64,000 nucleotides of DNA, taken from the NCBI RefSeq assembly GCF_005144745.1, contig NZ_SWKK01000008.1:248001-312000 (forward strand), written 5' to 3'. Origin of the DNA: Flavobacterium sp. ASW18X (GTDB lineage: Bacteria > Bacteroidota > Bacteroidia > Flavobacteriales > Flavobacteriaceae). Under the pieces are notes generated by a model, which searched no databases, was not told the DNA's origin, and saw nothing but the letters and a program-made list of their open reading frames with translations. Shown here piece by piece: positions 8,401 to 17,968 of this stretch (position 1 is the stretch's first letter; each line of letters starts with the position of its first letter). A program made the translations under genes and the position numbers.

Positions 8401-9379
8401 GGGTCTTGGATATACGCTCGGCTAAGGATTTTGCCGTTGCTTTTAAAAATACATTGGTCCCTGGTATGATTGCATTTTTATGTAAAAACCAGACCGGTAA
8501 ATCAGTTTCATGGTAGGCTTTAATTAAATAATGACTCCCTTTAAAAAAAGATTCTTCTACCTTAACATTAAAAGGTGAATTTTGAGTAATTGTCAATTCG
8601 TGTGGATACACAATAATGGGTCTATCTATATAATAACCAGGATTTAAAAAATAGAGCGGAATTTTATTAGCCTCACCAAACAAATTGGCAGTATATAAAT
8701 CTTTTGGATTGTTATAAACACTTTTTGTAGGTCCAAAGTCTATCAGTTTACCCTCTTTTAAGACCAATGTTAACCAAGCAAAAGGTAAAATATCGTCAGG
8801 ATCATGAGTTGCATTAATAACAGTAATCCCTTTTTCTTTTAAATAAGGAAAAAGCAATTGTTTTAAGCCATTTTTCTTAAACTGGTCTATACTACTAAAA
8901 GGCTCATCTAATAACAAAATTTTTGGTTCTTGGGCTAAAGCCTTGGCAATAGCTACTCGTTGTTGTTGACCGCCACTAAGGTTTTTAACTTTAACTTTTG
9001 CAAATGGCAACAGCTGCATTACTTCCAAGAGCTCGTATATACGGGCTGCATGGCTCTCTTGGTCAAAAACGGATAAGTGTTCACCAATATTCTCTTCTAC
9101 AGTGGTAAATGGCATTAAATCCAGGTCTTGAGATACATATTTCATGTAATTCTCTCCTGGAATTAAATTAAAGTTAGGCCCTAGAACTTTTTTATTATTC
9201 CAAGACACCTCACCACCTTGCAATTGTAATAAGCCGTAAATGGCTTTAAGTAGCGTACTTTTACCAGAACCGCTTTCACCTATTAATGCCAAATGGCTAC
9301 CATTAGGCAATTGAAAAGAGATATCTTTTAGAATAAGCTTATCCGCATAAGCAAAAGAAATGTTTTGTACCTGCAGCAT
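8378..9379 (-). CDS. ABC transporter ATP-binding protein with C-terminal extension
   Basis: A 333-residue ATPase of the ABC importer type. Walker A is GESGSGKST (about residue 34), the Q-loop lies in KYVSQDLDL, the signature is LSGGQQQR (about 137), Walker B is ILLLDEP and the H-loop is NATHDPDD. Residues from about 240 on form a beta-rich extension with two short halves, resembling the TOBE-type domain of PotA/ModC-like ATPases. No permease or binding-protein gene lies next to it, so the substrate is open. The start codon at 9379 (MLQVQNISF) fits the family. It overlaps arfB by 23 bp. Confidence 0.85.
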   Translation of the reverse strand: MLQVQNISFAYADKLILKDISFQLPNGSHLALIGESGSGKSTLLKAIYGLLQLQGGEVSWNNKKVLGPNFNLIPGENYMKYVSQDLDLMPFTTVEENIGEHLSVFDQESHAARIYELLEVMQLLPFAKVKVKNLSGGQQQRVAIAKALAQEPKILLLDEPFSSIDQFKKNGLKQLLFPYLKEKGITVINATHDPDDILPFAWLTLVLKEGKLIDFGPTKSVYNNPKDLYTANLFGEANKIPLYFLNPGYYIDRPIIVYPHELTITQNSPFNVKVEESFFKGSHYLIKAYHETDLPVWFLHKNAIIPGTNVFLKATAKSLAERISKTHAKDYYS

Positions 9380-9437
9380 AGTTGTTTATAGTAAGCATTT
9401 TAGGCCTATAAAACAAGTTTAGAAGCCTATTAAAGTA

Positions 9438-11591
9438 CTAGTTTTTAAATTCTTTTAATACAGCTTGGTTAGGCAACGCATCATATCCCATATTAAATAG
9501 TGTAAAACCAAAAATATCTGCGTATTGTTCTATGGTTTTACTAACTGGAGTGCCTGCTCCGTGCCCAGCATTAGTCTCAATACGAATTAATGTAGGATTA
9601 TTGCCAGCTTGTTTAGCCTGTAACTCCGCTGCAAATTTAAAACTGTGGGCTGGTACCACGCGGTCATCATGGTCACCTGTGGTCACCAAGGTTGCGGGGT
9701 AATTAGTCTCTGGTTTTACATTATGTACAGGGGAATAGCCTTTTAAATACTCAAACATTTCTTTATTGTCTTCCGCAGTACCATAATCATACGCCCAACC
9801 AGCCCCAGCGGTAAATGTATGATAACGTAACATATCTAAAACACCTACGGCAGGTAATGCAACTTGCATTAAATCTGGTCTTTGGGTCATAGTGGCACCT
9901 ACTAATAGTCCTCCATTAGAACCACCACGTATGGCCAAAAATTCTTTAGATGTATATTTATTTTCTATTAAGTATTCTGCAGCAGCAATAAAATCATCAA
10001 ATACATTTTGTTTTTGCAACTTGGTACCTGCATTGTGCCATTTTTTACCATATTCACCACCGCCTCTTAAGTTAGGTACAGCATAAACTCCACCCTGCTC
10101 CATCCAAACGGCATTGGCAATACTAAAAGATGGAGTTAGGCTAATATTAAAGCCACCGTAACCATAAAGTATTGTTGGATTTTTACCATTTAATTCTAAG
10201 CCTTTCTTATAAGTGATAATCATTGGGACTTTGGTGCCATCTTTAGAGGTATAAAAGACTTGAGTAGACTCGTAATCAGACGGATTAAAATCTATTTCTG
10301 GTTTCCAATACTGCTCATACGCTCCGGTATCAACATTGTATTTGTAAGATGAGCCAGGAGTATTATAATTAGTAAAGGAAAAGTAAAATTCTTTGTCTTC
10401 ATCTTTACCGCCAAAACCACCAGCACTACCCACGCCAGGGAGTTTAACCTCTCGGATTAATTTTCCATCATAGTTATACTGGTAAACTTTTGATATAGCA
10501 TCTACCATGTACTCTGTAAAGAAATAACCACCACCTTTACCAGCAGTCAATACATTTTCTGTTTCTGGAATCACGTCTTTCCAGTTTTCTGGGGTAGGGT
10601 TAGCTACACTGGCAACCACAATTTTTTTGTTTGGCGCTTCTAGATTCGTCACCATCCAAATTTGGTCACCTTCATTATCAATCACGTAAGTATCAGAGTC
10701 GGTATGGTCTAAAAGGGTAACTAAAGGGCTGTTTGCTTTAGTTAAATCTTTCATGAATAATTTATTGCCAGAAGTAGATACAGAAGCAGAAATGAACAAG
10801 AAGCGTTCATCTTCTGATACACGACCACCTACATATCTGTGCTTTTCCGTAGCGGTACCACCAAAAATCACTTCGTCTTCTGCCTGTGGAGTTCCCAATT
10901 TATGGTAATATAATTTATGCTGGTCAGTTTTTGCAGATAACTCACTACCTTTTGGCTTGTCATAACTAGAATAGAAAAAACCTTCGTTCCCTTTCCAAGA
11001 AATACCAGAAAATTTAATATCTACCAAGGTGTCTTCTACCTGTTGCATGGTTTCTGTGTTGATGATAATAGCCTTACGCCAATCACTACCTCCTTCAGAA
11101 ATTAAATAGCCAGCTAAAGAACCGTCTTCCGTAAAACTTAGCCCCATCAAAGAGGTGGTGCCATCTTCTGAAAATTTGTTTGGATCTAAGAACACCTCTT
11201 CTTTACCGTCTTCTTTTTTACGGTACACTACATATTGGTTCTGTAAACCGTCATTTTTATAAAAATAGGTGTAATCCCCTTCTTTAAACGGGGAACCCAG
11301 TTTCTCATAATTCCATAGTTTCTCCAAACGATTTTTTAAATCGGTACGGAACGGAATTTTATCTAAATAACCGAATGTGGTTTTATTTTGAGATTTAACC
11401 CATGCCTCCGTTTCTGGACTCCTATCATCTTCCAACCAGCGGTACGGGTCTTTTACGGTTTCTCCAAAGTATGTATCTACGGTATCTACTTTATTGGTGG
11501 CAGGATAATTCACAACAATAGGTTCTTTTTTAGGTTCTTGCTTACAAGCAATAAAGGTACCTATTGCCAGCAAAAAGGATAGTTTTTTCAT
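9438..11591 (-). CDS. Prolyl oligopeptidase (S9A) lipoprotein
   Basis: This 717-residue enzyme belongs to the S9A family, which cuts short peptides after proline. The first 16 residues form a lipoprotein signal ending in a lipobox with Cys16 (FIAC), so it is probably anchored in a membrane facing the periplasm. The middle is a beta-propeller (about 80-430). The C-terminal alpha/beta-hydrolase domain carries the nucleophile in RGGSNGGLL, the acid in [10 protein letters not shown] and the histidine in NAGHGAG, plus the family segment NLRGGGEYG. Length agrees with prolyl endopeptidases (about 700). Followed by a minus-strand gap and asd upstream; probably monocistronic. Confidence 0.93.
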   Translation of the reverse strand: MKKLSFLLAIGTFIACKQEPKKEPIVVNYPATNKVDTVDTYFGETVKDPYRWLEDDRSPETEAWVKSQNKTTFGYLDKIPFRTDLKNRLEKLWNYEKLGSPFKEGDYTYFYKNDGLQNQYVVYRKKEDGKEEVFLDPNKFSEDGTTSLMGLSFTEDGSLAGYLISEGGSDWRKAIIINTETMQQVEDTLVDIKFSGISWKGNEGFFYSSYDKPKGSELSAKTDQHKLYYHKLGTPQAEDEVIFGGTATEKHRYVGGRVSEDERFLFISASVSTSGNKLFMKDLTKANSPLVTLLDHTDSDTYVIDNEGDQIWMVTNLEAPNKKIVVASVANPTPENWKDVIPETENVLTAGKGGGYFFTEYMVDAISKVYQYNYDGKLIREVKLPGVGSAGGFGGKDEDKEFYFSFTNYNTPGSSYKYNVDTGAYEQYWKPEIDFNPSDYESTQVFYTSKDGTKVPMIITYKKGLELNGKNPTILYGYGGFNISLTPSFSIANAVWMEQGGVYAVPNLRGGGEYGKKWHNAGTKLQKQNVFDDFIAAAEYLIENKYTSKEFLAIRGGSNGGLLVGATMTQRPDLMQVALPAVGVLDMLRYHTFTAGAGWAYDYGTAEDNKEMFEYLKGYSPVHNVKPETNYPATLVTTGDHDDRVVPAHSFKFAAELQAKQAGNNPTLIRIETNAGHGAGTPVSKTIEQYADIFGFTLFNMGYDALPNQAVLKEFKN

Positions 11592-11679
11592 GGTTTTTAT
11601 GAGATTAGTCTAGCTAAAAATACCATGAAAAGGTTTGTATTCTGTATAATGCACAATGGTGTTAACTTTTTTTAACTAA

Positions 11680-11711
11680 AAATGCATCCTTACAGGTGCA
11701 AGGATGCATTT
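11680..11711 (-). terminator. Hairpin after asd, probable terminator
   Basis: AAATGCATCCTT (11680-11691) and AAGGATGCATTT (11700-11711) form a perfect 12-bp stem with an 8-nt loop, 30 bp past the asd stop. On the minus strand the stem ends in TTT, but the following T-run is interrupted, so termination may be partial. Confidence 0.6.
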
Positions 11712-11741
11712 ATAAATTTTGGCAACTGTAGTAAATAATCT

Positions 11742-12731
11742 TTACACTAGGGCATTAGCTACCAAATATTCTGCAATTTGTACCGCATTAGTTGCCGCTC
11801 CTTTACGTAGATTATCTGCAACAATCCACATGTTTAAAGTATTGGGTTGTGTTTCATCTCTTCGCATACGACCTACAAAAACCTCATCCTTGTCATGCGC
11901 GTATATAGGCATAGGATAACTGTTGGTCTCTGGATTGTCTTGTACTATTATTCCTGGTGTGTTGCTTAAAATCTCTTTAACTTCATTTAAGTCAAAATCG
12001 TTTCTAAACTCAACATTTACACTTTCTGAATGTCCGCCAGCGGTAGGTATACGTACTGCAGTAGCGGTAATACTAAAGGTTCTATCGTCCAATATTTTTT
12101 GGGGCTCACGAGCCAATTTCATTTCCTCTTTAGTATAGCCGTTTTCCATAAAAACATCACAATGTGGCAAAGCATTTTTATGGATAGGATACGGGTATGC
12201 CATTTCACCTTTAATACCTGTTGCTTCATTTTCCATCTGCTCCACCGCTTTAACTCCAGTACCAGAAACGGATTGATAGGTAGAGACAATAACACGTTTC
12301 ATCCCATATTTTTTATGTAGAGGGTTCAAAGCCATAACTAACTGTATAGTAGAACAGTTAGGATTAGCAATGATTTTATCTTCTGTAGTTAACACGTCTG
12401 CATTAATTTCTGGAACTACTAGTTTTTTATCTGGGTCCATACGCCATGCAGAGGAGTTGTCTACCACAGTAGTACCAACAGCGGCAAACTTAGGAGCCCA
12501 TTCTAAAGAGGTTTCTCCACCTGCAGAAAATATAGCGATATCTGGTTTAGCCTCTACAGCGGTCTGCAGACCAATAACGGTGTGTTCTTCGCCCTTAAAA
12601 GTTAATTTTTTACCCACAGAACGTTCAGATGCTACTAAGAGTAATTCATTTATAGGGAAATTACGTTCTGCTAGTACTTTTAACATCACTTCGCCCACCA
12701 TGCCAGTGGCGCCAACAACTGCTACTTTCAT
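11742..12731 (-). CDS. asd: Aspartate-semialdehyde dehydrogenase
   Basis: Asd reduces aspartyl phosphate to aspartate semialdehyde with NADPH, feeding lysine/diaminopimelate, threonine and methionine synthesis. The 329-residue protein starts MKVAVVGATGMVGEVML (Rossmann motif GATGMVG), has the catalytic cysteine in NPNCSTIQ (about residue 129) and the active-site histidine in RIPTAGGHSE. I chose the ATG at 12731; the frame runs on upstream to 12815, but the extra 28 residues lie before the invariant N-terminus. It stands alone between two hairpins. Confidence 0.95.
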   Translation of the reverse strand: MKVAVVGATGMVGEVMLKVLAERNFPINELLLVASERSVGKKLTFKGEEHTVIGLQTAVEAKPDIAIFSAGGETSLEWAPKFAAVGTTVVDNSSAWRMDPDKKLVVPEINADVLTTEDKIIANPNCSTIQLVMALNPLHKKYGMKRVIVSTYQSVSGTGVKAVEQMENEATGIKGEMAYPYPIHKNALPHCDVFMENGYTKEEMKLAREPQKILDDRTFSITATAVRIPTAGGHSESVNVEFRNDFDLNEVKEILSNTPGIIVQDNPETNSYPMPIYAHDKDEVFVGRMRRDETQPNTLNMWIVADNLRKGAATNAVQIAEYLVANALV

Positions 12732-12847
12732 TGTTTTACGATTTATGCAGTACAAAGGTAGGCTACCTTTAGATGTAAACAAGCAATCTGAGCGGAATAA
12801 TTTAAAAAACAACAAAAAGTTATAAATATAACAATTAGAATAATATT

Positions 12848-12887
12848 AAAAAAAACCACTTAGTTGTCAGCGATAACAACTAAGTGG
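12848..12887 (-). terminator. Strong intrinsic terminator after mscL
   Basis: CCACTTAGTTGT (12856-12867) and ACAACTAAGTGG (12876-12887) form a perfect 12-bp stem with an 8-nt loop. The eight A at 12848-12855 become a U-run on the minus strand, so it ends transcripts from mscL. Confidence 0.85.
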
Positions 12888-12949
12888 CTTTAAATTTAAT
12901 TAAGTGATGTAGCGGTTAGCCCACCTGCAAAGCAGTGTAGGTTACGTAC

Positions 12950-13351
12950 TTATTTTTTAAGCGCATCTCTAATTTCCATTAACAAGTCTTTTTCAGACGG
13001 TCCTGGATCTGGAGCTGGAGCCTCTTCTTCTTTCTTTTTCATCTTGTTAACACCCTTTACAATCATAAACATTACAAATGCTACAATAATAAAGTCGATA
13101 ACATTAGTTAAGAATTCACCATAAAGAACAGCAACTTCACCTACTTTTTCACCAGCATCATTCATGGCACCTTCCTTAACGATGTATTTTAAATCTTTGA
13201 AATCGGCATTGAAAATTAAACCGATAAGTGGGGAAACAATTCCACCTGTGAAAGAAGCAACTACTTTGTTAAAAGCAGCACCCATAACGAAACCTACAGC
13301 GATATCCACAAGGTTTCCTTTCATTGCAAAGTCCTTAAATTCCTTAAGCAT
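12950..13351 (-). CDS. mscL: Large-conductance mechanosensitive channel
   Basis: MscL opens under membrane tension and releases solutes during hypo-osmotic shock. The 133-residue protein begins MLKEFKDFAMKGNLVDIAVGFVMGAAFNK, with the N-terminal amphipathic helix and first membrane helix of the family. The second membrane helix is about residues 78-100 (NVIDFIIVAFVMFMIV), followed by a charged cytoplasmic tail KKKEEEAPAPDPGPSEKDLLMEIRD. Length and layout match E. coli MscL (136). A strong terminator follows. Confidence 0.96.
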   Translation of the reverse strand: MLKEFKDFAMKGNLVDIAVGFVMGAAFNKVVASFTGGIVSPLIGLIFNADFKDLKYIVKEGAMNDAGEKVGEVAVLYGEFLTNVIDFIIVAFVMFMIVKGVNKMKKKEEEAPAPDPGPSEKDLLMEIRDALKK

Positions 13352-13427
13352 TTTTATAGTTTAACAGGTTAATAGTGGCGCAATTTACAAAATTGGCAAA
13401 TATTAATAAAATTTTAACAAACTAAAT

Positions 13428-14534
13428 TTAGTCAATGATTTTACGTGTTACCCTAGCTGCAATGCCGGTCAGTAATTCGTAGGAGATAGTTTTTGCTGTA
13501 GTAGCTACCGTATTTGCAGAAAGCGCTGGTCCAAAGAGAGTTACCTCATCACCTTCTTGGCAATGAATATTAGACACATTAATCATAATCATGTCCATGC
13601 AGGTGTTGCCAATAATTGGTGCCAATTGACCATTAACCAGCACAAATGTTTGGCCTCCGCCGTATTGTCTACTAATACCATCTGCATGCCCAAGAGGAAG
13701 TGTGGCTGTTCTTACCGTTTTATCTGTGGTAAAAGAACGATTGTACCCTACGCTATCACCAGGCTTAATTATATGTATTTGAGAGATGACTGTTTTAAGG
13801 GTAGCTACGGGTTGTAATTCTGCATCATATTTAGCCTCATTGCCATAACCATATAGTCCTATGCCGCTGCGCACCATATCAAAATGGGCTCCAGGATAAT
13901 TAAAAATCCCAGAAGTGTTGCACATATGTCGCTTGGGAGTATAACCCAAAACACTAGTGGTTTGGTCAACAAAGGCATTAAAAGCTTTAATTTGTTCTTG
14001 ACTAAACACTTTTTCTTCTAAATCTTCTGAGGCTGCTAGGTGAGAGAATACGGACGCTATTTTAATAGCTTTTGTTTGTTTTGCCATTGCTAATCCTTCT
14101 GGTGCATCGCTCTGCGAAAACCCTAACCGATTTAATCCTGTATTAAATTTAAAGTGAACAGGGTAGGCTGTTTGTTGTTTTTCTTCGGCAAGTGCTATAA
14201 AAGCTTTTGCAATCCTAAGAGAATACAAATTAGGTTCTAAGCAACGTTCAATTAACACCTCTAGATTACCAATTTGTGGGTGTAGTACCAAAATTGGTAA
14301 TTGTACACCAGCATCTCTTAACAATACCCCTTCTTTAGCATAAGCTACCGCTAAATAATCCGCACCAAGCGCTTCTAACTTTTTTGCAATGGCAACCATA
14401 TCACTACCATAAGCAAAGGCTTTGACCACCCCTAAAAATTTAGTGCTTTTAGAAAGTTTAGATTTTAAATAGTTAAAATTATGGGCAAGCGCACCAAGGT
14501 CTATGACCAAAGTAGTTTCTGTAATTTTATGCAT
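13428..14534 (-). CDS. alr: Alanine racemase
   Basis: Alr makes D-alanine for peptidoglycan, using PLP. The 368-residue protein has the PLP-binding lysine in VVKAFAYG (about residue 38), the PLP-barrel segment [12 protein letters not shown] and the catalytic tyrosine region [11 protein letters not shown] (about 255), followed by [11 protein letters not shown] and the [11 protein letters not shown] motif. The usual VVKANAYG reads VVKAFAYG here (Phe in place of Asn), a mild variation. Its start overlaps the stop of tdk by 8 bp, so the two form a unit. Confidence 0.95.
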   Translation of the reverse strand: MHKITETTLVIDLGALAHNFNYLKSKLSKSTKFLGVVKAFAYGSDMVAIAKKLEALGADYLAVAYAKEGVLLRDAGVQLPILVLHPQIGNLEVLIERCLEPNLYSLRIAKAFIALAEEKQQTAYPVHFKFNTGLNRLGFSQSDAPEGLAMAKQTKAIKIASVFSHLAASEDLEEKVFSQEQIKAFNAFVDQTTSVLGYTPKRHMCNTSGIFNYPGAHFDMVRSGIGLYGYGNEAKYDAELQPVATLKTVISQIHIIKPGDSVGYNRSFTTDKTVRTATLPLGHADGISRQYGGGQTFVLVNGQLAPIIGNTCMDMIMINVSNIHCQEGDEVTLFGPALSANTVATTAKTISYELLTGIAARVTRKIID

Positions 14535-15168
14535 TCCCCTTTGGCTTGTTCTTTAACTCTTCCACATTTACATCTATTTTCTTAACGCGTTCTTTAAGCA
14601 TTGCCTTATAAAAAGCACCTCTACTTAAAGGTTCATATTCTTCTACCTCCCCTAAAAGAACCAGTTTGTCATCATTAGATTTTCTAAAGCTATAATTAGC
14701 CAAATTACCTGTCCTTGTGCAAACCGCATGTACCTTGGTTACGTATTCTGCCGTAGCCATAAGGGCTGGCATAGGGCCAAACGGATTGCCTTTAAAATCC
14801 ATATCTAAACCGGCAACTACTACCCGTATACCTTTATTGGCTAAATCATTACAAACGGTAACTATTTCGTCATCAAAAAATTGAGCCTCATCAATACCAA
14901 CAACATCACACCCATCTGCCAGTAGTCTTATATTAGCAGCCGCAGGTACCGGAGTGCTTCTAATTTCATTAGCGTCATGAGAAACTACCATTTCCTCATC
15001 ATAGCGAGTATCTACCTGAGGTTTAAATATTTCTACTTTCTGTTTGGCAAACTGCGCACGCTTTAACCTGCGAATCAGTTCTTCCGTTTTTCCAGAAAAC
15101 ATAGAACCACAGATAACCTCTATCCATCCAAACTGTTCTTTATGGTTTACGGTGTTTTCAAGAAACAT
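14527..15168 (-). CDS. tdk: Thymidine kinase
   Basis: Tdk phosphorylates thymidine in the salvage pathway. The 213-residue type II enzyme has the P-loop [15 protein letters not shown] (about residues 21-35), the Walker-B-like [11 protein letters not shown] (about 88) and the lid/substrate region [18 protein letters not shown]. Of the usual structural zinc cysteines, only the one in AVCTRTG is obvious; the C-terminal pair is absent. It is the first gene of a tdk-alr unit. Confidence 0.94.
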   Translation of the reverse strand: MFLENTVNHKEQFGWIEVICGSMFSGKTEELIRRLKRAQFAKQKVEIFKPQVDTRYDEEMVVSHDANEIRSTPVPAAANIRLLADGCDVVGIDEAQFFDDEIVTVCNDLANKGIRVVVAGLDMDFKGNPFGPMPALMATAEYVTKVHAVCTRTGNLANYSFRKSNDDKLVLLGEVEEYEPLSRGAFYKAMLKERVKKIDVNVEELKNKPKGNA

Positions 15169-15323
15169 GTTGTATTTTTAATGCTTACTATTGTTTGCCA
15201 TTAGAAAGGCAAGAGGAGCAAAGCTACTAAATATTTTAGCCTAAATCTACGTTAAAATTTAACCTTTTGTTTTTAATGGATAAGCATTTTTGGTAGTATT
15301 TTTATGTTTAAAGTTGTCGCGCC

Positions 15324-16004
15324 ATGAAAAGAAAGTTAAGGGAGGAGCTTATTAAGCTATCTACGGACATCCTTACTTCTAGAGAAGATAAGGAGTTAAT
15401 AGAATTGTATGATACAGCCAAACAATTGTTTGAAAAGCTGGCGGTGCTTAAATTTATAGAGGAAAACTTAACAGAAGTTGAGGTAGACGTATCTAAAAAT
15501 GCCATTGCAAATAGGTTTGAATCCATGGCAAATGCGGTCTTGAGCGATAATAAGCAGGTGCCAGAGAACAATCCGCACCAAGAAGATATTATTACTCCAG
15601 GTATGGATACCATAAAGGATATGGTCTCAGAAATGCCTAACGAAGCTTTAGAATACATTTTTGGAGACTTTATTGCCAAGCCAGAAATGATGAAGAATGA
15701 AAAGGAAATCCTAGCGCCAGAAACGGCTCCAGCGGAGACTATACTACAGCAGAAATCTTTAAATGATAGAGTCAGTAAAGAATTTCAGATAGGTTTAAAT
15801 GATCGTTTGGCTTTTGTTAAAAACTTGTTTGATGGCAGTATGGAAGACTATAGCCGAGTAATTAGCCAATTAAACACAATTGATAGTTTGGAGCGCTCTA
15901 TAGCATTTATAGACGCTATGGTAAAACCAGAATACTATAATTGGGAAGGCAAGGAGGAATACGAAACCAGGTTTAAAGCTATTATTGAAAGACGATTTGC
16001 CTAG
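15324..16004 (+). CDS. Conserved hypothetical protein of flavobacteria
   Basis: A 226-residue soluble, acidic protein that I do not assign to a named family. Predicted mostly helical: helices about 1-55, 68-85 and 150-225, with a Pro/Glu-rich stretch in between (about 88-140, containing EILAPETAPAET). The C-terminal part (SLNDRVSKEFQIGLNDRLAF to the end) looks like a compact helical domain and is probably the conserved portion. No signal peptide or membrane segment. It is followed by its own terminator and then rsmI on the same strand, and is divergent from tdk. Function unknown. Confidence 0.75.
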   Translation: MKRKLREELIKLSTDILTSREDKELIELYDTAKQLFEKLAVLKFIEENLTEVEVDVSKNAIANRFESMANAVLSDNKQVPENNPHQEDIITPGMDTIKDMVSEMPNEALEYIFGDFIAKPEMMKNEKEILAPETAPAETILQQKSLNDRVSKEFQIGLNDRLAFVKNLFDGSMEDYSRVISQLNTIDSLERSIAFIDAMVKPEYYNWEGKEEYETRFKAIIERRFA

Positions 16005-16030
16005 TAAAACGTAAATAAAATACCAAGTAA

Positions 16031-16057
16031 CCGATTGTTCTTACAATCGGTTTTTTT
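16031..16057 (+). terminator. Intrinsic terminator before rsmI
   Basis: CCGATTGT (16031-16038), loop TCTT, ACAATCGG (16043-16050), then seven T (16051-16057). The rsmI ATG follows only 10 nt later at 16068. Confidence 0.85.
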
Positions 16058-16067
16058 AATTAAGACA

Positions 16068-16739
16068 ATGGGAAAATTGTTTTTGGTGCCTACGCCGATA
16101 GGCAATTTAGAAGATATGACTTTTAGAGCGATAAAAGTTTTAAATAGCGTAGATTTAATCTTGGCAGAAGATACCCGTACAAGCGGTAAATTATTAGCTC
16201 ATTTTGATGTAGAAACACCAATGCAGAGTCACCATATGCATAATGAGCATAAAACGGTAGAAAACATAGTAAAACGATTAAAAGGGGGAGAGCAAATAGC
16301 ACTTATTTCTGATGCAGGTACCCCAGCAATCTCTGACCCAGGATTTTTACTTACACGTGCTTGTTTAGAGCAAGAAATAGCGGTAGAATGTTTACCAGGC
16401 GCCACCGCTTTTGTACCTGCTCTGGTGAACAGTGGTTTGCCTAATGACAAATTTGTTTTTGAAGGTTTCTTGCCAGTTAAAAAAGGAAGGCAAACACGTC
16501 TACAGCTACTAGCAGAAGAAACTAGGACTATTATTTTTTATGAAAGTCCGCACAAGTTGCTTAAAACTTTGGCGCAGTTTGCTGAATTTTTTGGTCCGGA
16601 TAGGCCAGTATCCGTTTCTAGAGAATTAACAAAAATGTACGAAGAAACGGTCAGAGGTACAGTCACCGAAGTACTGGAACACTTTAATACCCATGCCCCT
16701 AAGGGCGAATTTGTTTTAGTTGTAGGGGGTAAAAAGTAA
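16068..16739 (+). CDS. rsmI: 16S rRNA (cytidine-1402-2'-O)-methyltransferase
   Basis: RsmI methylates the 2'-O of C1402 in 16S rRNA with SAM. The 223-residue protein starts MGKLFLVPTPIGNLEDMTFRA, has LILAEDTRTSGKLL (about residue 33), the SAM-binding ALISDAGTPAISDPG (about 80) and LPGATAFVPALVNSGLP, then FYESPHKL, all typical of the family. The C-terminal domain found in some RsmI proteins is short here. I used ATG 16068, because an upstream ATG at 16035 lies inside the terminator hairpin. Confidence 0.94.
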   Translation: MGKLFLVPTPIGNLEDMTFRAIKVLNSVDLILAEDTRTSGKLLAHFDVETPMQSHHMHNEHKTVENIVKRLKGGEQIALISDAGTPAISDPGFLLTRACLEQEIAVECLPGATAFVPALVNSGLPNDKFVFEGFLPVKKGRQTRLQLLAEETRTIIFYESPHKLLKTLAQFAEFFGPDRPVSVSRELTKMYEETVRGTVTEVLEHFNTHAPKGEFVLVVGGKK

Positions 16740-16854
16740 GGTTGGCTGTGTATTTTTACAGTTCAACCAACCATTACTTTTAAAACTTTTAATCCTTTTT
16801 AAGGATGAAAAATTAAGCCTATAACGTTATTAACAATGTGGAGTAATTCCATGT

Positions 16855-17457
16855 CTAGTACGTACTGCCATCATGTTTTCCTTTTTCCCAACCATATTTG
16901 CCTAAATATTGGTCAGCACTTTGCACAGCACCGTCTTCAATATCCGTACCCATAGAGTCGTTCCATCGGTTTAAATACCCAAAAAGAGAAATAACACCTA
17001 GCATTTCTACAATTTCACCATCGTTCCAATGCTGGTGTAAACGCTCTTTAAGTTCAGCATTAACGGTATTGGGCACTTGAGATGCTGCTAATGAAAAATC
17101 TAAAGCCGCACGTTCAGCTTCAGAAAATGCTGGGTGTGTGCGGTACTCCCAAATATTATCTAATTGTTCTTGTTCCGCACCATAACGTTCTGCAGCTCTA
17201 ATAGCATGTGCTTGGCAATAACGGCACCCTGTAGCATTACTACTTACCCAAGCAATCATTCGTTTTAATGCAGAGGTAACACGCCCTTGGTTTTCCATAA
17301 CCGCCATATTTAGGTTAATAAAAGCTTTGGAAATAGCAGGTCTATGTTGCATGGTTAAAACAGAATTGGGGCAAAATCCTAGTGTTTCGTTAAAAAACTG
17401 TGCCAATTCTTGTGTTTCCTTGTCGTGGTCTGGGTGTAAAGGGTTAACTAATGCCAT
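16855..17457 (-). CDS. AhpD-like carboxymuconolactone decarboxylase family protein
   Basis: A 200-residue protein of the AhpD/CMD superfamily (peroxidase-related). The redox pair CxxC lies in TGCRYCQAHAIRAA (about residues 78-91), with the downstream histidine expected of the AhpD proton relay. In this superfamily such proteins recycle peroxidases or act on small lactones; the substrate here is not evident. It is transcribed divergently from an osmC gene, 58 bp apart, and the OsmC family detoxifies organic hydroperoxides, so a shared role in peroxide defence is a reasonable inference. Confidence 0.85.
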   Translation of the reverse strand: MALVNPLHPDHDKETQELAQFFNETLGFCPNSVLTMQHRPAISKAFINLNMAVMENQGRVTSALKRMIAWVSSNATGCRYCQAHAIRAAERYGAEQEQLDNIWEYRTHPAFSEAERAALDFSLAASQVPNTVNAELKERLHQHWNDGEIVEMLGVISLFGYLNRWNDSMGTDIEDGAVQSADQYLGKYGWEKGKHDGSTY

Positions 17458-17515
17458 TTTTGAGAATATTAAGTTTAGTTGCAGTATTTTTATTCTCTAC
17501 AAGAAACGAAAACTT

Positions 17516-17944
17516 ATGGCAAATACAAATCATATTTCTACTACATGGTTGGGCAACATGCAATTTGAAAGCACCAATCCTTCTGGTAAAACCGTAACTA
17601 TAGATGCTTCTCCAGATGATGGAGGGCAAGGAGATGGTCTAAGACCTAAAGCTCTAATGCTTTCTGGTTTAGCGGGTTGTTCTGGCTTAGATGTGGCTTC
17701 TCTTATTAAAAAGATGAAGTTGAACGTAGATAAATTTCATATTGAAACCATTGCGAATTTAACAGAAGAGCATCCAAAGTATTATGACAAGGTGGTCATA
17801 GAATACCACTTTCATGGGGATGATTTAAACGAGGCCAAATTACAACGTGCTGTAGATTTATCTGTAGAAAAATACTGTGGTGTTATGGAAATGTTTAGAA
17901 AGTTTGCCGATTTAGAAATCAAGACCCTTTTTCATACCAATTAA
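17516..17944 (+). CDS. OsmC family protein
   Basis: A 142-residue OsmC/Ohr-fold protein. OsmC-type enzymes reduce organic hydroperoxides through two cysteines; here the first lies in LAGCSGLDVASLIKK and the second in VEKYCGVMEMFRK, both in the places expected for the family. The true start is ATG 17516 (MANTNHISTTWLG). The frame is open about 190 bp further upstream, but only through the antisense of the AhpD-like gene. The gene pairs divergently with that gene and is followed 24 nt later by recJ. Confidence 0.9.
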   Translation: MANTNHISTTWLGNMQFESTNPSGKTVTIDASPDDGGQGDGLRPKALMLSGLAGCSGLDVASLIKKMKLNVDKFHIETIANLTEEHPKYYDKVVIEYHFHGDDLNEAKLQRAVDLSVEKYCGVMEMFRKFADLEIKTLFHTN

Positions 17945-17968
17945 TACCACCATTACTAGAATTTTTCT

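Noticed and set aside
12370-12825. 151-codon frame antisense to asd
   Set aside because: Covers conserved asd coding sequence and has no recognisable domain.
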